Origin: Anaerolineae bacterium
Lineage (GTDB): Bacteria > Chloroflexota > Anaerolineae > Aggregatilineales > UBA2796
Assembly: GCA_020851855.1 (NCBI GenBank)
Contig: JADZBY010000239.1
Location: 1 to 10,029 of the forward strand
Reading direction: 5' to 3'
DNA length: 10,029 nt
Part shown: positions 1 through 6,066 of the stretch, piece after piece
Layout of the letters: every line of letters starts with the position of its first letter
Numbering within the stretch: position 1 is the stretch's first letter
The notes under the pieces: model-generated
Database searches by the model: none
Told to the model about the DNA's origin: nothing
The model's input: only the letters and a program-made list of their open reading frames with translations
Position numbers and translations under genes: made by a program

Positions 1-907
1 CGCGTAACTTGGCGATCTCTTCGAAAAAGTCGTTGTGCACGTTGAAGAAAAACGACAGGCGCGGCGCGAACTCGTCAATGTCCAGCCCACGCCGGAGCGC
101 CCAGCGCACGTACTCCAGGCCGTCGGCTAGCGTGAAAGCCAGTTCTTGCACGGCGGTGCTGCCCGCCTCGCGGATGTGGTAGCCGCTGATGCTGATCGTG
201 TTCCACTGCGGCAAATGGCGCGAGCCAAACTCGATGGTGTCCGTCACCAGCCGCATGGATGGCTCCGGCGGGAAGATGAACTCTTTCTGGGCGATGTATT
301 CCTTCAAAATGTCGTTTTGCAACGTGCCGCGCAGCGCACTCATGGACGCGCCCTGCTTTTCAGCGGCGGCGATGTAAAACGCCCAGATGATCGCTGCCGG
401 GCTGTTGATGGTCATCGAGGTGCTGACCTGATCGAGCGGGATGCCGTCGAAAAGGATCTCCATATCCTGGAGCGACGACACCGCCACGCCGCACTTGCCG
501 AACTCGCCCAGCGCTTCGGGCGCGTCCGTGTCATAGCCCATCAGCGTGGGCAGGTCAAAGGCGACCGACAGGCCCATGTTGCCCTGGCTGAGCAGGTACT
601 TGTAGCGCGCGTTCGTCTCTTCGGCGGTCCCGAACCCGGCGAACATGCGCATTGTCCACAGCTTGCCGCGATGGCCGGTGGCGTGGATGCCGCGCGTGAA
701 AGGATACGCGCCCGGAAAGCCCAGGTCGCGCTGGTAGTCGAAGTCGGGCAGGTCCAGCGGCGTGTACAGACGCTCGACTGCCTTGCCCGACGTGGTGATG
801 AACTCAGTGCGGCGTTCCGGCATCCGCGCCAGCGTCCGCCCCAGCGTCTCAGTTTCCCATTCCTGGAGCGCTTCTTCCAGCTCTTGGAGTCGCGTTTCGT
901 CAAACAT
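1..907 (-). CDS. Acyl-CoA mutase large subunit (methylmalonyl-CoA mutase family, isobutyryl-CoA mutase-like), N-terminal part
   Basis: This is the substrate-binding TIM-barrel part of a coenzyme B12-dependent acyl-CoA mutase. The gene runs off the left edge, so 302 residues are visible and the rest of the barrel is missing. Family signatures are AGFGTAEETN (90-99), GLSVAFDLPT (112-121), STSMTINSPA (162-171), LQNDILKEY (196-204) and SGYHIREAG (241-249, with catalytic-type H244). In methylmalonyl-CoA mutase, Y89 and R207 bind the substrate carboxylate. Here the aligned residues, with identical spacing, are F89 and Q207, the pair known from isobutyryl-CoA mutase, which interconverts isobutyryl- and n-butyryl-CoA. 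Databases would probably label it methylmalonyl-CoA mutase. The start is uncertain: ATG at 907 has GGTGG five bases upstream, and an in-frame ATG at 919 would add four residues (MVGG). The B12-binding domain or subunit is not in the window. Family assignment is very secure; the isobutyryl specificity is inferred. Confidence 0.95.
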   Translation of the reverse strand, partial: MFDETRLQELEEALQEWETETLGRTLARMPERRTEFITTSGKAVERLYTPLDLPDFDYQRDLGFPGAYPFTRGIHATGHRGKLWTMRMFAGFGTAEETNARYKYLLSQGNMGLSVAFDLPTLMGYDTDAPEALGEFGKCGVAVSSLQDMEILFDGIPLDQVSTSMTINSPAAIIWAFYIAAAEKQGASMSALRGTLQNDILKEYIAQKEFIFPPEPSMRLVTDTIEFGSRHLPQWNTISISGYHIREAGSTAVQELAFTLADGLEYVRWALRRGLDIDEFAPRLSFFFNVHNDFFEEIAKLR

Positions 908-931
908 TCCGCCCACCATCCCCTTGCCCGC

Positions 932-955
932 GATTTTGTAAGGATTATGAACAAA
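932..955. repeat. 24-bp repeat box, copy 1 (possible operator)
   Basis: This box starts GATTTTGTAAGG and ends TGAACAAA, and matches the box at 1027-1050 at 20 of 24 positions. The TTTTGT and ACAAA ends form an imperfect dyad, as many repressor sites do. It lies 25 bp upstream of the mutase ATG at 907 and overlaps the candidate -10 element. An operator role is inferred. Confidence 0.5.
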
Positions 956-972
956 GTGGCGCGGCGGAGCAA
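944..972 (-). promoter_or_regulatory. Candidate promoter of the acyl-CoA mutase gene
   Basis: On the minus strand, TTGCTC (972-967) and CATAAT (949-944) are separated by exactly 17 bp. The -10 matches the sigma-70 consensus at 5 of 6 positions and the -35 at only 3 of 6. Transcription would start near 937, leaving a leader of roughly 20-30 nt. The -10 lies inside repeat box copy 1, so a protein bound there would block the promoter. Confidence 0.45.
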
Positions 973-1026
973 GTTAAACCAGATGGCGCTGCGACAAAAT
1001 GACCCAGCCAGCCTGCGTCGTGGGCG

Positions 1027-1050
1027 GATTTTGTAAGGGAACTGAACAAA
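1027..1050. repeat. 24-bp repeat box, copy 2 (possible operator)
   Basis: This is the second copy of the GATTTTGTAAGG...TGAACAAA box, 95 bp from copy 1 and in the same orientation. Differences from copy 1 are confined to the four central positions. Unlike copy 1, it does not contain a -10-like hexamer, so its conservation is not simply promoter sequence. Confidence 0.5.
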
Positions 1051-1184
1051 CGATCAGTACGTGGGAAACACGGTAATGGAAGCGCCGCGCCGCATTGTCG
1101 AGGGCGACGGGGTGCTGCGTTCTGCCTGACGCCGCAAGCGAAGATCGACGCCGGTGTGGAAAAGTCGAAGTCAGAAAGGGCCTC

Positions 1185-1226
1185 AAAAAAGAAAACCAGC
1201 CGTCCGCTATATGTTGCGGATGCTGG
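1185..1226 (-). terminator. Intrinsic terminator of the tRNA-Ala/tRNA-Lys operon
   Basis: Reading the minus strand, CCAGC-TCCGC pairs with GCGGA-GCTGG around a loop of about eight bases, with a small internal bulge. A T-rich tract (TTTTCTTTTTT) follows directly. It begins about 20 bp after the tRNA-Lys 3' end, which is the expected place for a factor-independent terminator of this tRNA unit. Confidence 0.85.
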
Positions 1227-1244
1227 TTCACTTCCCGTCACTTT

Positions 1245-1320
1245 TGGTGACCCCGGTAGGACTCGAACCTACAACCAATTGATTAAGAGTCAACTGCTCT
1301 GCCAATTGAGCTACGGGGCC
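1245..1320 (-). tRNA. tRNA-Lys(CTT)
   Basis: A full cloverleaf can be drawn. The acceptor stem is GGCCCCG/CGGGGTC, with one G-T pair. The D arm is GCTC...GAGC, the anticodon stem GTTGA/TCAAT and the loop CTCTTAA, giving anticodon CTT, which reads AAG. The T arm is GTAGG-TTCGAGT-CCTAC and the discriminator is A. The 3' CCA is encoded (1247-1245), unlike the other two tRNAs in this window. It follows tRNA-Ala by only 4 nt on the same strand, so the two are co-transcribed. Confidence 0.97.
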
Positions 1321-1324
1321 GGAG

Positions 1325-1397
<73 letters not shown>

Positions 1398-1414
1398 GTC
1401 TGCCAATGTCTGGT

Positions 1415-1443
1415 ATTCTAGCGGATGCCCCGAAGCCCGTCAA
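1415..1443 (-). promoter_or_regulatory. Sigma-70-type promoter of the tRNA-Ala/tRNA-Lys operon
   Basis: On the minus strand, TTGACG (1443-1438) and TAGAAT (1420-1415) are separated by exactly 17 bp. Each hexamer matches the consensus at five of six positions. The -10 ends 17 bp before tRNA-Ala, so transcription would start about 10 nt upstream of the mature 5' end. Confidence 0.85.
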
Positions 1444-1564
1444 GCGTGAATCGCCGCCGCCAAAGTGTTCGAAAGTTGTCCAGAATCGTGCGCGCCGCTC
1501 CGCTCATGCCGCACAATGTGGGTGTCTGACAAAATGCGTTTACGTTCGTCCCAGGCAGAATGTG

Positions 1565-2503
1565 ATGCAGTCTCTGCAATATATAGAAACGCTCCGCGAA
1601 TCCGTCACCTCTGTGCTTGGCGCGCCGCCGGACCCGGCCCCGCTTCGCCCGCAAACGCTGGATTGCGTCGAGATGCCAGACTACCGATGCGAACACGTCA
1701 CATATCAGCTCAGCCCCAACGACTGGGGTTTTGCGTATCTCTTGCTGCCCACGGATGTTTCTGCGCCCGCGCCTGCGGTGTACTGCCATCACCGCCATCG
1801 CAACGACTTCCGCCTGGGCAAAGAGGATATCCTGACGCCCAGCGACGACAGCGGCGCCTCGTTGGCTGTCGAGCTGGTCCGACGCGGATACGCCGTCTTC
1901 GCGCCGGACGCCCTCGGCTTCGGTGAACGCCGTCATCCCGACAGCGACGGGCACGCTTTTGACCAGGCGTACAACTTCTACCAGCTTGCCACGCGGCTGT
2001 TGCGCGGCGAAACGCTGCTGCGCAAGGTCATCTGTGACGTGAGCCGGGGCATCGACTACCTGGAGATGCGCCCGGAGATCGACAAGCGCTACATCGGCTT
2101 CATCGGGCATGGCTACGGCGGCAAGATGGCGATCTGGTCCATGGCGCTGGAACCGCGCATCCGGGCAGGCGTCGGCCACCGGGGCGCGACCACGTACCGC
2201 GAGAATGTACGCCGCAGCGATTGGATTCAGACGGAGTTCGTCGTGCCGCGCCTGTTGCAGGTGGCCGATCTGCACCACATCCTGAGCCTCGTCGCGCCGC
2301 GCCCGTTTCTGCTGTCCACCACGGACGACGATCCGCAGAGCGCCGACGCGCAGACCATTTACCGGCAGGCGTTACCCACCTACGAGCGCCACGGCGTGCC
2401 GCAGCGGCTATCGTTTTACAGCTATCCCGGCGGCGACGTGTTCGAGCGCGACATGCGCCACAACGCCTATACCTGGCTCGATAGCTGGCTCAAGCCGTTT
2501 TGA
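1565..2503 (+). CDS. Alpha/beta hydrolase (acetyl xylan esterase/dienelactone hydrolase-like), probably catalytically degenerate
   Basis: The 312-residue protein has the layout of the acetyl xylan esterase-like alpha/beta hydrolases. The oxyanion-region strand is AVYCHHRH (71-78), followed by GYAVFAPDALGFGERR (108-123), the nucleophile elbow at 177-186, APRPFLL (244-250) and a C-terminal AYTWLDSWL (301-309). The elbow reads GHGYGG, where homologues have GHSxGG, so the nucleophile position is G183 (GGC, one base from Ser AGC). The later motif that normally reads PGGHxF is PGGDVF, placing D291 (GAC, one base from His CAC) at the histidine position. Two of three triad residues therefore appear lost, pointing to a non-catalytic role or decay, although the frame is intact. 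There is no signal peptide. I chose ATG 1565 because longer starts would add a non-homologous extension running back through the tRNA promoter; the ribosome binding site is weak. It converges on the topoisomerase with a 14-bp overlap. Confidence 0.85.
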   Translation: MQSLQYIETLRESVTSVLGAPPDPAPLRPQTLDCVEMPDYRCEHVTYQLSPNDWGFAYLLLPTDVSAPAPAVYCHHRHRNDFRLGKEDILTPSDDSGASLAVELVRRGYAVFAPDALGFGERRHPDSDGHAFDQAYNFYQLATRLLRGETLLRKVICDVSRGIDYLEMRPEIDKRYIGFIGHGYGGKMAIWSMALEPRIRAGVGHRGATTYRENVRRSDWIQTEFVVPRLLQVADLHHILSLVAPRPFLLSTTDDDPQSADAQTIYRQALPTYERHGVPQRLSFYSYPGGDVFERDMRHNAYTWLDSWLKPF

Positions 2504-3587
2504 CGCTGTTCGCGGCGCTCCCGGCGTAGGCTTCGGCCAACGCCACGAGCGCCGCCTCTTCCGCCGTCAGCGCATAGGGCGAGTCGCCGGCCTTGTGGTC
2601 CGCCACGAGCGACTTGAGCCGGCCCGTCAGGTGCGCGTCCAGGATGGCCGGGTGCACGTAGTACTTGCGGCATACGGCCACCGTATTGCCAAGCTCCGAG
2701 GCAATCTGTTTCACGGCGTCGCGAAACCGCTGCTCCGCTTCCGTCTGGCTTGTTGGATCGTCTTGCGCCACGAGCAGGCTGATCAGACGGGTCGAGGCTC
2801 CCCAGGTCCGAAACGTTTTCGCCGTGAAATCTTCTCCGCTGATGTCACGCAGGTAAGCGTTCACATCCGCCGAGCCGACCGGTTGCGGCTGCCCGCCGTC
2901 GGTGTAGTACTGGAACAGAGGGTAGCCGGGGATGTCGCGGCAGGCCTTCACGATGCGCGCCAGCCGACGGTCGTGCAGGCTGACGCTGTGCTCGATGCCG
3001 CTTTTGCCCACAAATTCGAAGTGAACGGTGCTGCCGGACACGTCGGCGTGCTGATCTTCGAGCGTGGTCAGCCCATACGTCTCGTTATCCCGCGCGTATT
3101 CGCGGTTGCCAACGCGGATGTACGTGGTTTCGAGCAGCCGGATCACCGCCGCGAGCACTTTCTCGCGCGGCAATCCCGGCAGGCGCAGATGGGCATCGGT
3201 GGTTTCGCGAAGAACGGGCAGACAGCGCCCAAACGCGGCGATGTGTTCAAATTTCTCTTCGTTGCGGCGGGCGGCCCAGGCGGGATGATAGCGGTACTGC
3301 TTTCTGCCTCGCGCGTCGCGGCCAGTCGCCAACAGGTGGCCGTTCGGCTTTGGGCAGATCCACACGTTCTCCCAGGCGGGTGGGATGTGAATCGACTCAA
3401 TCCAGGCGCGTAGCTCCGGATCGTGGATCGGGCGGCCATCCGCGCCGAGATATGTGAAACCGCCGCCGCGCCGCTTGCGCCGGATGCCGGGCAGGGTATC
3501 GCTCACATATTCCAGCTTCACCGGCTCGGCGGGCCGGCTTGATTTGTTCTCTGCAACAGCGCGTTTCCGGCGCGTAGTCTTCGCCAT
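2490..3587 (-). CDS. DNA topoisomerase IB (poxvirus/bacterial type)
   Basis: This is a type IB topoisomerase, which relaxes supercoils by cutting one strand through a 3'-phosphotyrosine link without ATP. It is 365 residues long, in the normal range for the bacterial family. A basic tail (1-20) leads into the N-terminal DNA-binding domain, with GRKQYRYHPAW at 94-104, and then the catalytic domain. Catalytic residues are visible at R158 (YIRVGNREYARDNETYGLTTL region), K195 (FVGKSGIEH), R260 (TAKTFRTWGAS), N301 (LGNT) and Y310 (KYYVHP). Their spacing of 37, 65, 41 and 9 matches what I recall for the Deinococcus radiodurans enzyme, where Asn also replaces the viral His. The start ATG at 3587 is preceded by a weak GAGAA. 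No partner gene is adjacent. The 3' end overlaps the convergent hydrolase by 14 bp, so each transcript carries antisense to the other's tail. Confidence 0.96.
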   Translation of the reverse strand: MAKTTRRKRAVAENKSSRPAEPVKLEYVSDTLPGIRRKRRGGGFTYLGADGRPIHDPELRAWIESIHIPPAWENVWICPKPNGHLLATGRDARGRKQYRYHPAWAARRNEEKFEHIAAFGRCLPVLRETTDAHLRLPGLPREKVLAAVIRLLETTYIRVGNREYARDNETYGLTTLEDQHADVSGSTVHFEFVGKSGIEHSVSLHDRRLARIVKACRDIPGYPLFQYYTDGGQPQPVGSADVNAYLRDISGEDFTAKTFRTWGASTRLISLLVAQDDPTSQTEAEQRFRDAVKQIASELGNTVAVCRKYYVHPAILDAHLTGRLKSLVADHKAGDSPYALTAEEAALVALAEAYAGSAANSVKTA

Positions 3588-3812
3588 GTTCTCAGTTTCT
3601 TATGAGGATGAGGGCGGCTCTCCATCATCTTAGGCGTTCGCAATGCGCCGGACATCAGCCACATGGCGGATTCACGCATCCGACACTGTACCCGGTCACG
3701 AGATTAGCCGGGCAGAGTGGGCCGGGTGGACCAGAACAGGTAGGGAACAGTCGCCCATGTGCCGCGAACGACTTCGTTTTACAGTGACGGTGAGCGAGAT
3801 AAGGAGAAGATC

Positions 3813-4352
3813 ATGAATCAGCAACGTACGTCGGCTATTGCCTATTATGACACCGTAGAAACCGCCGAGCAGGTGGTCAAGTCCCTCTTGGAGCGCGGCC
3901 ATCCGGGGGAAGACATCAGCCTGATCACGCTTCCGCCAAACTCGGACAAGGTGACGATCCGGCAGCCGGGCGAAAACGTGACGAGCAGCGAAGGCGCGGG
4001 CTTTGGCGCAGTGGTGGGCGGCATCGCCGGGGCGCTGGTCGGGCTGGCTACGCTCACCATCCCCGGCATCGGGCCGGTGCTGGTGGCGGGGCCGCTCGCC
4101 GTGGCGCTCAGCGGCGTCACCGGGGCGCTGCTAGGGGCGGGCGCAGGCGCGCTGACCGGCGGCCTGACGGCGGCGCTGGTCGATTTTGGCTTCACCGAGG
4201 AAGAAGCCGGTGCGCTGGCCGAGCAGTTGCAAAGCGGGCGGGCCATCGTGGCGGTGGCGGGGCGCGACGGGAATCTGGCGGGCGCGATCCAGATTTTGGA
4301 GCAGAGCCGTCCCGCCCGTCTGCGCAGCACGGATGGGGCGGTGGGGGAATAG
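3813..4352 (+). CDS. YflT/general stress protein 17M-like protein with glycine-rich hydrophobic core
   Basis: This is a 179-residue protein. Residues 6-40 (TSAIAYYDTVETAEQVVKSL and onward) match the start of the heat-induced stress protein YflT/GSP17M domain, a ferredoxin-like fold. Residues 62-122 form a long Gly/Ala-rich hydrophobic stretch with two or three helical segments separated by PGIGPV, probably membrane-inserted or glycine-zipper-like. The C-terminal part (125-163) has a TEEEAGALAEQLQSGRAIVAV segment typical of these proteins. The biochemical function of the family is unknown; members are linked to general stress. The ATG at 3813 has a perfect AAGGAG six bases upstream; longer in-frame starts at 3759 lack this. 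It stands alone as a short transcription unit, divergent from the topoisomerase across 225 bp with no clear consensus promoter that I could identify. Confidence 0.82.
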   Translation: MNQQRTSAIAYYDTVETAEQVVKSLLERGHPGEDISLITLPPNSDKVTIRQPGENVTSSEGAGFGAVVGGIAGALVGLATLTIPGIGPVLVAGPLAVALSGVTGALLGAGAGALTGGLTAALVDFGFTEEEAGALAEQLQSGRAIVAVAGRDGNLAGAIQILEQSRPARLRSTDGAVGE

Positions 4353-4450
4353 CGGCGGATCAGCCTTTAGGTACGGCGCTCCACGGCCATGAGGTCGTTG
4401 AGGCAAGAAGCGCCGCCCGATGTCTTGTCAGGGCTATCGCATCGAAACGT

Positions 4451-4627
4451 CCTCACCCCCGGCCCCTCTCCATGTCCGCCACCCCAGACCACCCATTGAA
4501 CGCAAGCGTTCCATGGGAACCCGGTCGGGGACCCCGACGGCATGGAGAGGAGAGATCGACTGCCATGCCCGCGCGCTTCCCCCTCTCTACGCGGTACTCG
4601 GCATGGAGAGGGGGTGAGGGGGTGAGG
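4451..4627. repeat. GC-rich structured repeat with terminal inverted arms (REP/MITE-like)
   Basis: The left arm (4451-4474) reads CCTCACCCC...CCCTCTCCATG. The right arm (4602-4627) is its near inverse complement, CATGGAGAGGGGG...GGTGAGG. A third copy of CATGGAGAGG sits inside at 4541-4550, and CCCCCTCTC at about 4578 can pair with GAGAGGGGG at about 4608. The interior also holds the palindromes GAACGCAAGCGTTC (4499-4512) and GTCGGGGACCCCGAC. Short open frames here have no coding signal. The element accounts for most of the 520-bp gap between the YflT-like and RRM genes. It could be a non-autonomous mobile repeat or a REP-type sequence; no transposase is present. Confidence 0.6.
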
Positions 4628-4694
4628 TATTTTCCTGCTGCCTGCCTTAACGGCGGATTTTGATGCGATTGCCCTGGACTTTAGCATTCACCTA

Positions 4695-4723
4695 TGTACA
4701 GAGCGACAGAATTATGAGATAAT
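4695..4723 (+). promoter_or_regulatory. Candidate promoter of the RRM protein gene, giving a long leader
   Basis: TGTACA (4695-4700) and GATAAT (4718-4723) are 17 bp apart, with 4 of 6 and 5 of 6 consensus matches. Transcription would start near 4730, producing a 5' untranslated leader of about 145 nt before the ATG at 4875. The leader has no open frame of its own that I would call. Confidence 0.55.
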
Positions 4724-4874
4724 AGATGTCTGGTAGAGCATCAGCCTTTCCTGGTTTGAGACTGCACCTGATGTGAACGATTCGGCCTTAAGATCGCCCT
4801 CTCTGCACTTTCCGGCCACGTCTGCTTCTTGCTCTAGCCAAGTTCCGATCTGAAGTTCATGCAAGGAGTATGGC

Positions 4875-5231
4875 ATGGCGAAGAAGTTGTACGTGGGCAA
4901 CCTGTCGTTCGAAACTACCGAAGCGAAGGTTCGCGAGTTGTTCTCCCAGGTTGGAGAAGTCGAGAGTGTAGCGCTCATCACCGACCGCGAAACAGGGCGC
5001 ATGAAGGGCTTCGGCTTTGTCGAGATGGGCAGCGAAGAAGCCAGCCGAGAGGCAATCAAGCGCTTCAACGGCTACTCCCTCGACAATCGAGAGCTGACCG
5101 TGAATGAAGCGCGTCCGCGCGAAGAGCGTTCAGGCGGTGGGTATGGGGGCGGCGGCTTTAATAGTGGCCGTTCCGGCGGAAACCAGCGCCGCAGCAACAG
5201 TGGTTACGGTGGCAATCGCAATCGTTTCTAG
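4875..5231 (+). CDS. Small RNA-binding protein: RRM domain with glycine-rich tail
   Basis: This is a 118-residue single-RRM protein. RNP2 is LYVGNL at 5-10 and RNP1 is KGFGFVEM at 44-51, with the RNA-contacting aromatic residues present (Y6, F46, F48). The RRM fold ends near residue 80. A low-complexity Gly/Arg/Asn/Ser tail (86-118) follows, with GGGYGGGG, and ends in RNRF. This is the architecture of the cyanobacterial Rbp family and its bacterial relatives, cytosolic RNA binders that are often cold-induced. The ATG is preceded by AAGGAG with a six-base spacer. The gene has its own candidate promoter, a long leader and a strong hairpin 16 bp after the stop, so it is probably monocistronic. 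The long leader would suit temperature-dependent control, but that is inferred. Confidence 0.95.
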   Translation: MAKKLYVGNLSFETTEAKVRELFSQVGEVESVALITDRETGRMKGFGFVEMGSEEASREAIKRFNGYSLDNRELTVNEARPREERSGGGYGGGGFNSGRSGGNQRRSNSGYGGNRNRF

Positions 5232-5246
5232 TGCGTAGACTGGTGT

Positions 5247-5278
5247 GAACAGTGCGAGGGAAATCCCTCGCACTGTTC
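5247..5278 (+). terminator. Perfect 14-bp hairpin after the RRM gene
   Basis: GAACAGTGCGAGGG and its exact complement flank an AAAT loop, 16 bp after the RRM stop codon. The downstream T tract is poor (GTTTGTCGCATTTT), so it may act as a leaky terminator, a transcript-stabilising 3' end, or both. Because it is symmetrical, it could also act on minus-strand transcripts. Confidence 0.7.
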
Positions 5279-5344
5279 GTTTGTCGCATTTTGGCGGTGA
5301 CGATGGCCCGACCCAAGATGAGGTGACGAGACGAGGAGTGTTCG

Positions 5345-5728
5345 GTGAACACGGTATTTTCTTTCACAGCGGATGGCGATCTACACGTTGCTTTGACGGC
5401 CCACGGCAAGCAATTCATCCACGACCACCTCTCCCAACGCCCTCAATGGACCGACGCCGAGCTGTTCCTGGAGTTGATCGATGATCAGCTGATGGATGGG
5501 TGGTACGTTGTGCCCACACAGCAGATTCGCATCCAGCCTCAGTCCGTTCTCCTTACGCGCCAGGTCCGGTATGATGAACAAGGGCGCATAACCTTTGTTG
5601 GAGCCGTCTACTGGTATCCTTACGCGGAGCTGGAGCCTTATGTCGATGCCCTTCAGAACAAGGGTGGGCTGCTCTTCAAGAGGGGTTATCAGGGCGATCC
5701 AATTCAGTTGAAGATGATCACCGGCTGA
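5345..5728 (+). CDS. Hypothetical protein, 127 aa
   Basis: I do not recognise this protein. It is soluble, acidic to neutral and rich in aromatic residues: a WTDAELFLELIDDQLMDGWYVV segment at 35-56, a beta-rich middle, and VGAVYWYPYAELEPYVDAL at 85-103. There is no signal peptide or membrane segment. It starts with GTG at 5345, supported by GAGGAG with a six-base spacer; no in-frame ATG nearby has such a site. The stop codon is 12 bp before the next gene, so the two form an operon. The pair looks less GC-rich than the flanking large genes, which may indicate different ancestry. The intact frame and good ribosome binding site make it a real gene. Confidence 0.72.
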   Translation: MNTVFSFTADGDLHVALTAHGKQFIHDHLSQRPQWTDAELFLELIDDQLMDGWYVVPTQQIRIQPQSVLLTRQVRYDEQGRITFVGAVYWYPYAELEPYVDALQNKGGLLFKRGYQGDPIQLKMITG

Positions 5729-5740
5729 AAGAGGAAAATC

Positions 5741-5989
5741 ATGAAAAAGGGTGCTAGAGCGCCAGAGGTAGCGGATGAATCAGCGGAGTTGAAGCTGACT
5801 ACCGAGCAACTGGTGAAACTGCAGGAGTTGATCCATCCGGAGCGCCGGGTCGATGAAACCTTCGACCGCACACGTATCGGCGCTTTTCTCCTTAAAGCAC
5901 GGCTGATCGCGCCCAATCCGGACAAAGACCCCCGGAAAGCGTTCATTGTGACGAGCGAGGGCCGCCAGATGCTCAAGGAAAGCCGGTAG
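5741..5989 (+). CDS. Hypothetical protein, 82 aa
   Basis: This is a small charged protein that I do not recognise. It has a helical middle, LTTEQLVKLQELI (19-31), followed by HPERRVDETFDRTRIGAFLLKARLI (32-56), and ends TSEGRQMLKESR. There are no cysteines, signal peptide or membrane segments. The C-terminal part, with GAFLLKARLIAPN and a later TSEGRQML, vaguely resembles the last helix and wing of a winged-helix fold, but this is too weak to use as an annotation. ATG 5741 follows AGAGGA with a five-base spacer, 12 bp after the preceding stop, so it is very probably co-translated with the 127-residue protein. Confidence 0.68.
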   Translation: MKKGARAPEVADESAELKLTTEQLVKLQELIHPERRVDETFDRTRIGAFLLKARLIAPNPDKDPRKAFIVTSEGRQMLKESR

Positions 5990-6013
5990 AGTCGGGGGCG
6001 CATATAGAATACG

Positions 6014-6038
6014 AAAACCGGCGGAACACCCGCCGGTT
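6014..6038 (-). terminator. Intrinsic terminator after tRNA-Lys(TTT), possibly bidirectional
   Basis: A perfect 9-bp stem, AACCGGCGG/CCGCCGGTT, encloses a five-base loop. On the minus strand it is followed by TTTTCGTATT and lies about 28 bp beyond the tRNA 3' end. On the plus strand it comes 26 bp after the stop of the 82-residue gene, with a poorer T tract, so it may serve both converging transcripts. Confidence 0.75.
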
Positions 6039-6066
6039 CAAAGGCCGTTTTCCAAGAAGCTCCCGA

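Noticed and set aside
146..1036. A 296-residue open frame on the plus strand
   Set aside because: It lies antisense to the acyl-CoA mutase, whose minus frame carries many family motifs.
1406..1564. A longer N-terminus for the hydrolase starting at 1406
   Set aside because: It would run through the divergent tRNA promoter, and the added residues look non-homologous. ATG 1565 fits the fold better.
1418..2278. A 286-residue open frame on the minus strand
   Set aside because: It is antisense to the hydrolase, has no recognisable motif, and would start inside the hydrolase core.
2595..3413. A 272-residue open frame on the plus strand
   Set aside because: It is a shadow of the topoisomerase gene, which has all its catalytic residues on the minus strand.
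3588..3812. Consensus promoters for the divergent topoisomerase and YflT-like genes
   Set aside because: TAAGAT on the minus strand and TACAGT on the plus strand resemble -10 boxes, but neither has a convincing -35 at the right distance.
4451..4627. Possible CRISPR array or small genes in the repeat region
   Set aside because: The repeats are inverted and nested, not regularly spaced direct repeats with unique spacers, and the short frames lack ribosome binding sites.
4712..5068. A 118-residue open frame on the minus strand over the RRM gene
   Set aside because: It is a shadow; the plus frame has RNP1, RNP2 and a perfect ribosome binding site.
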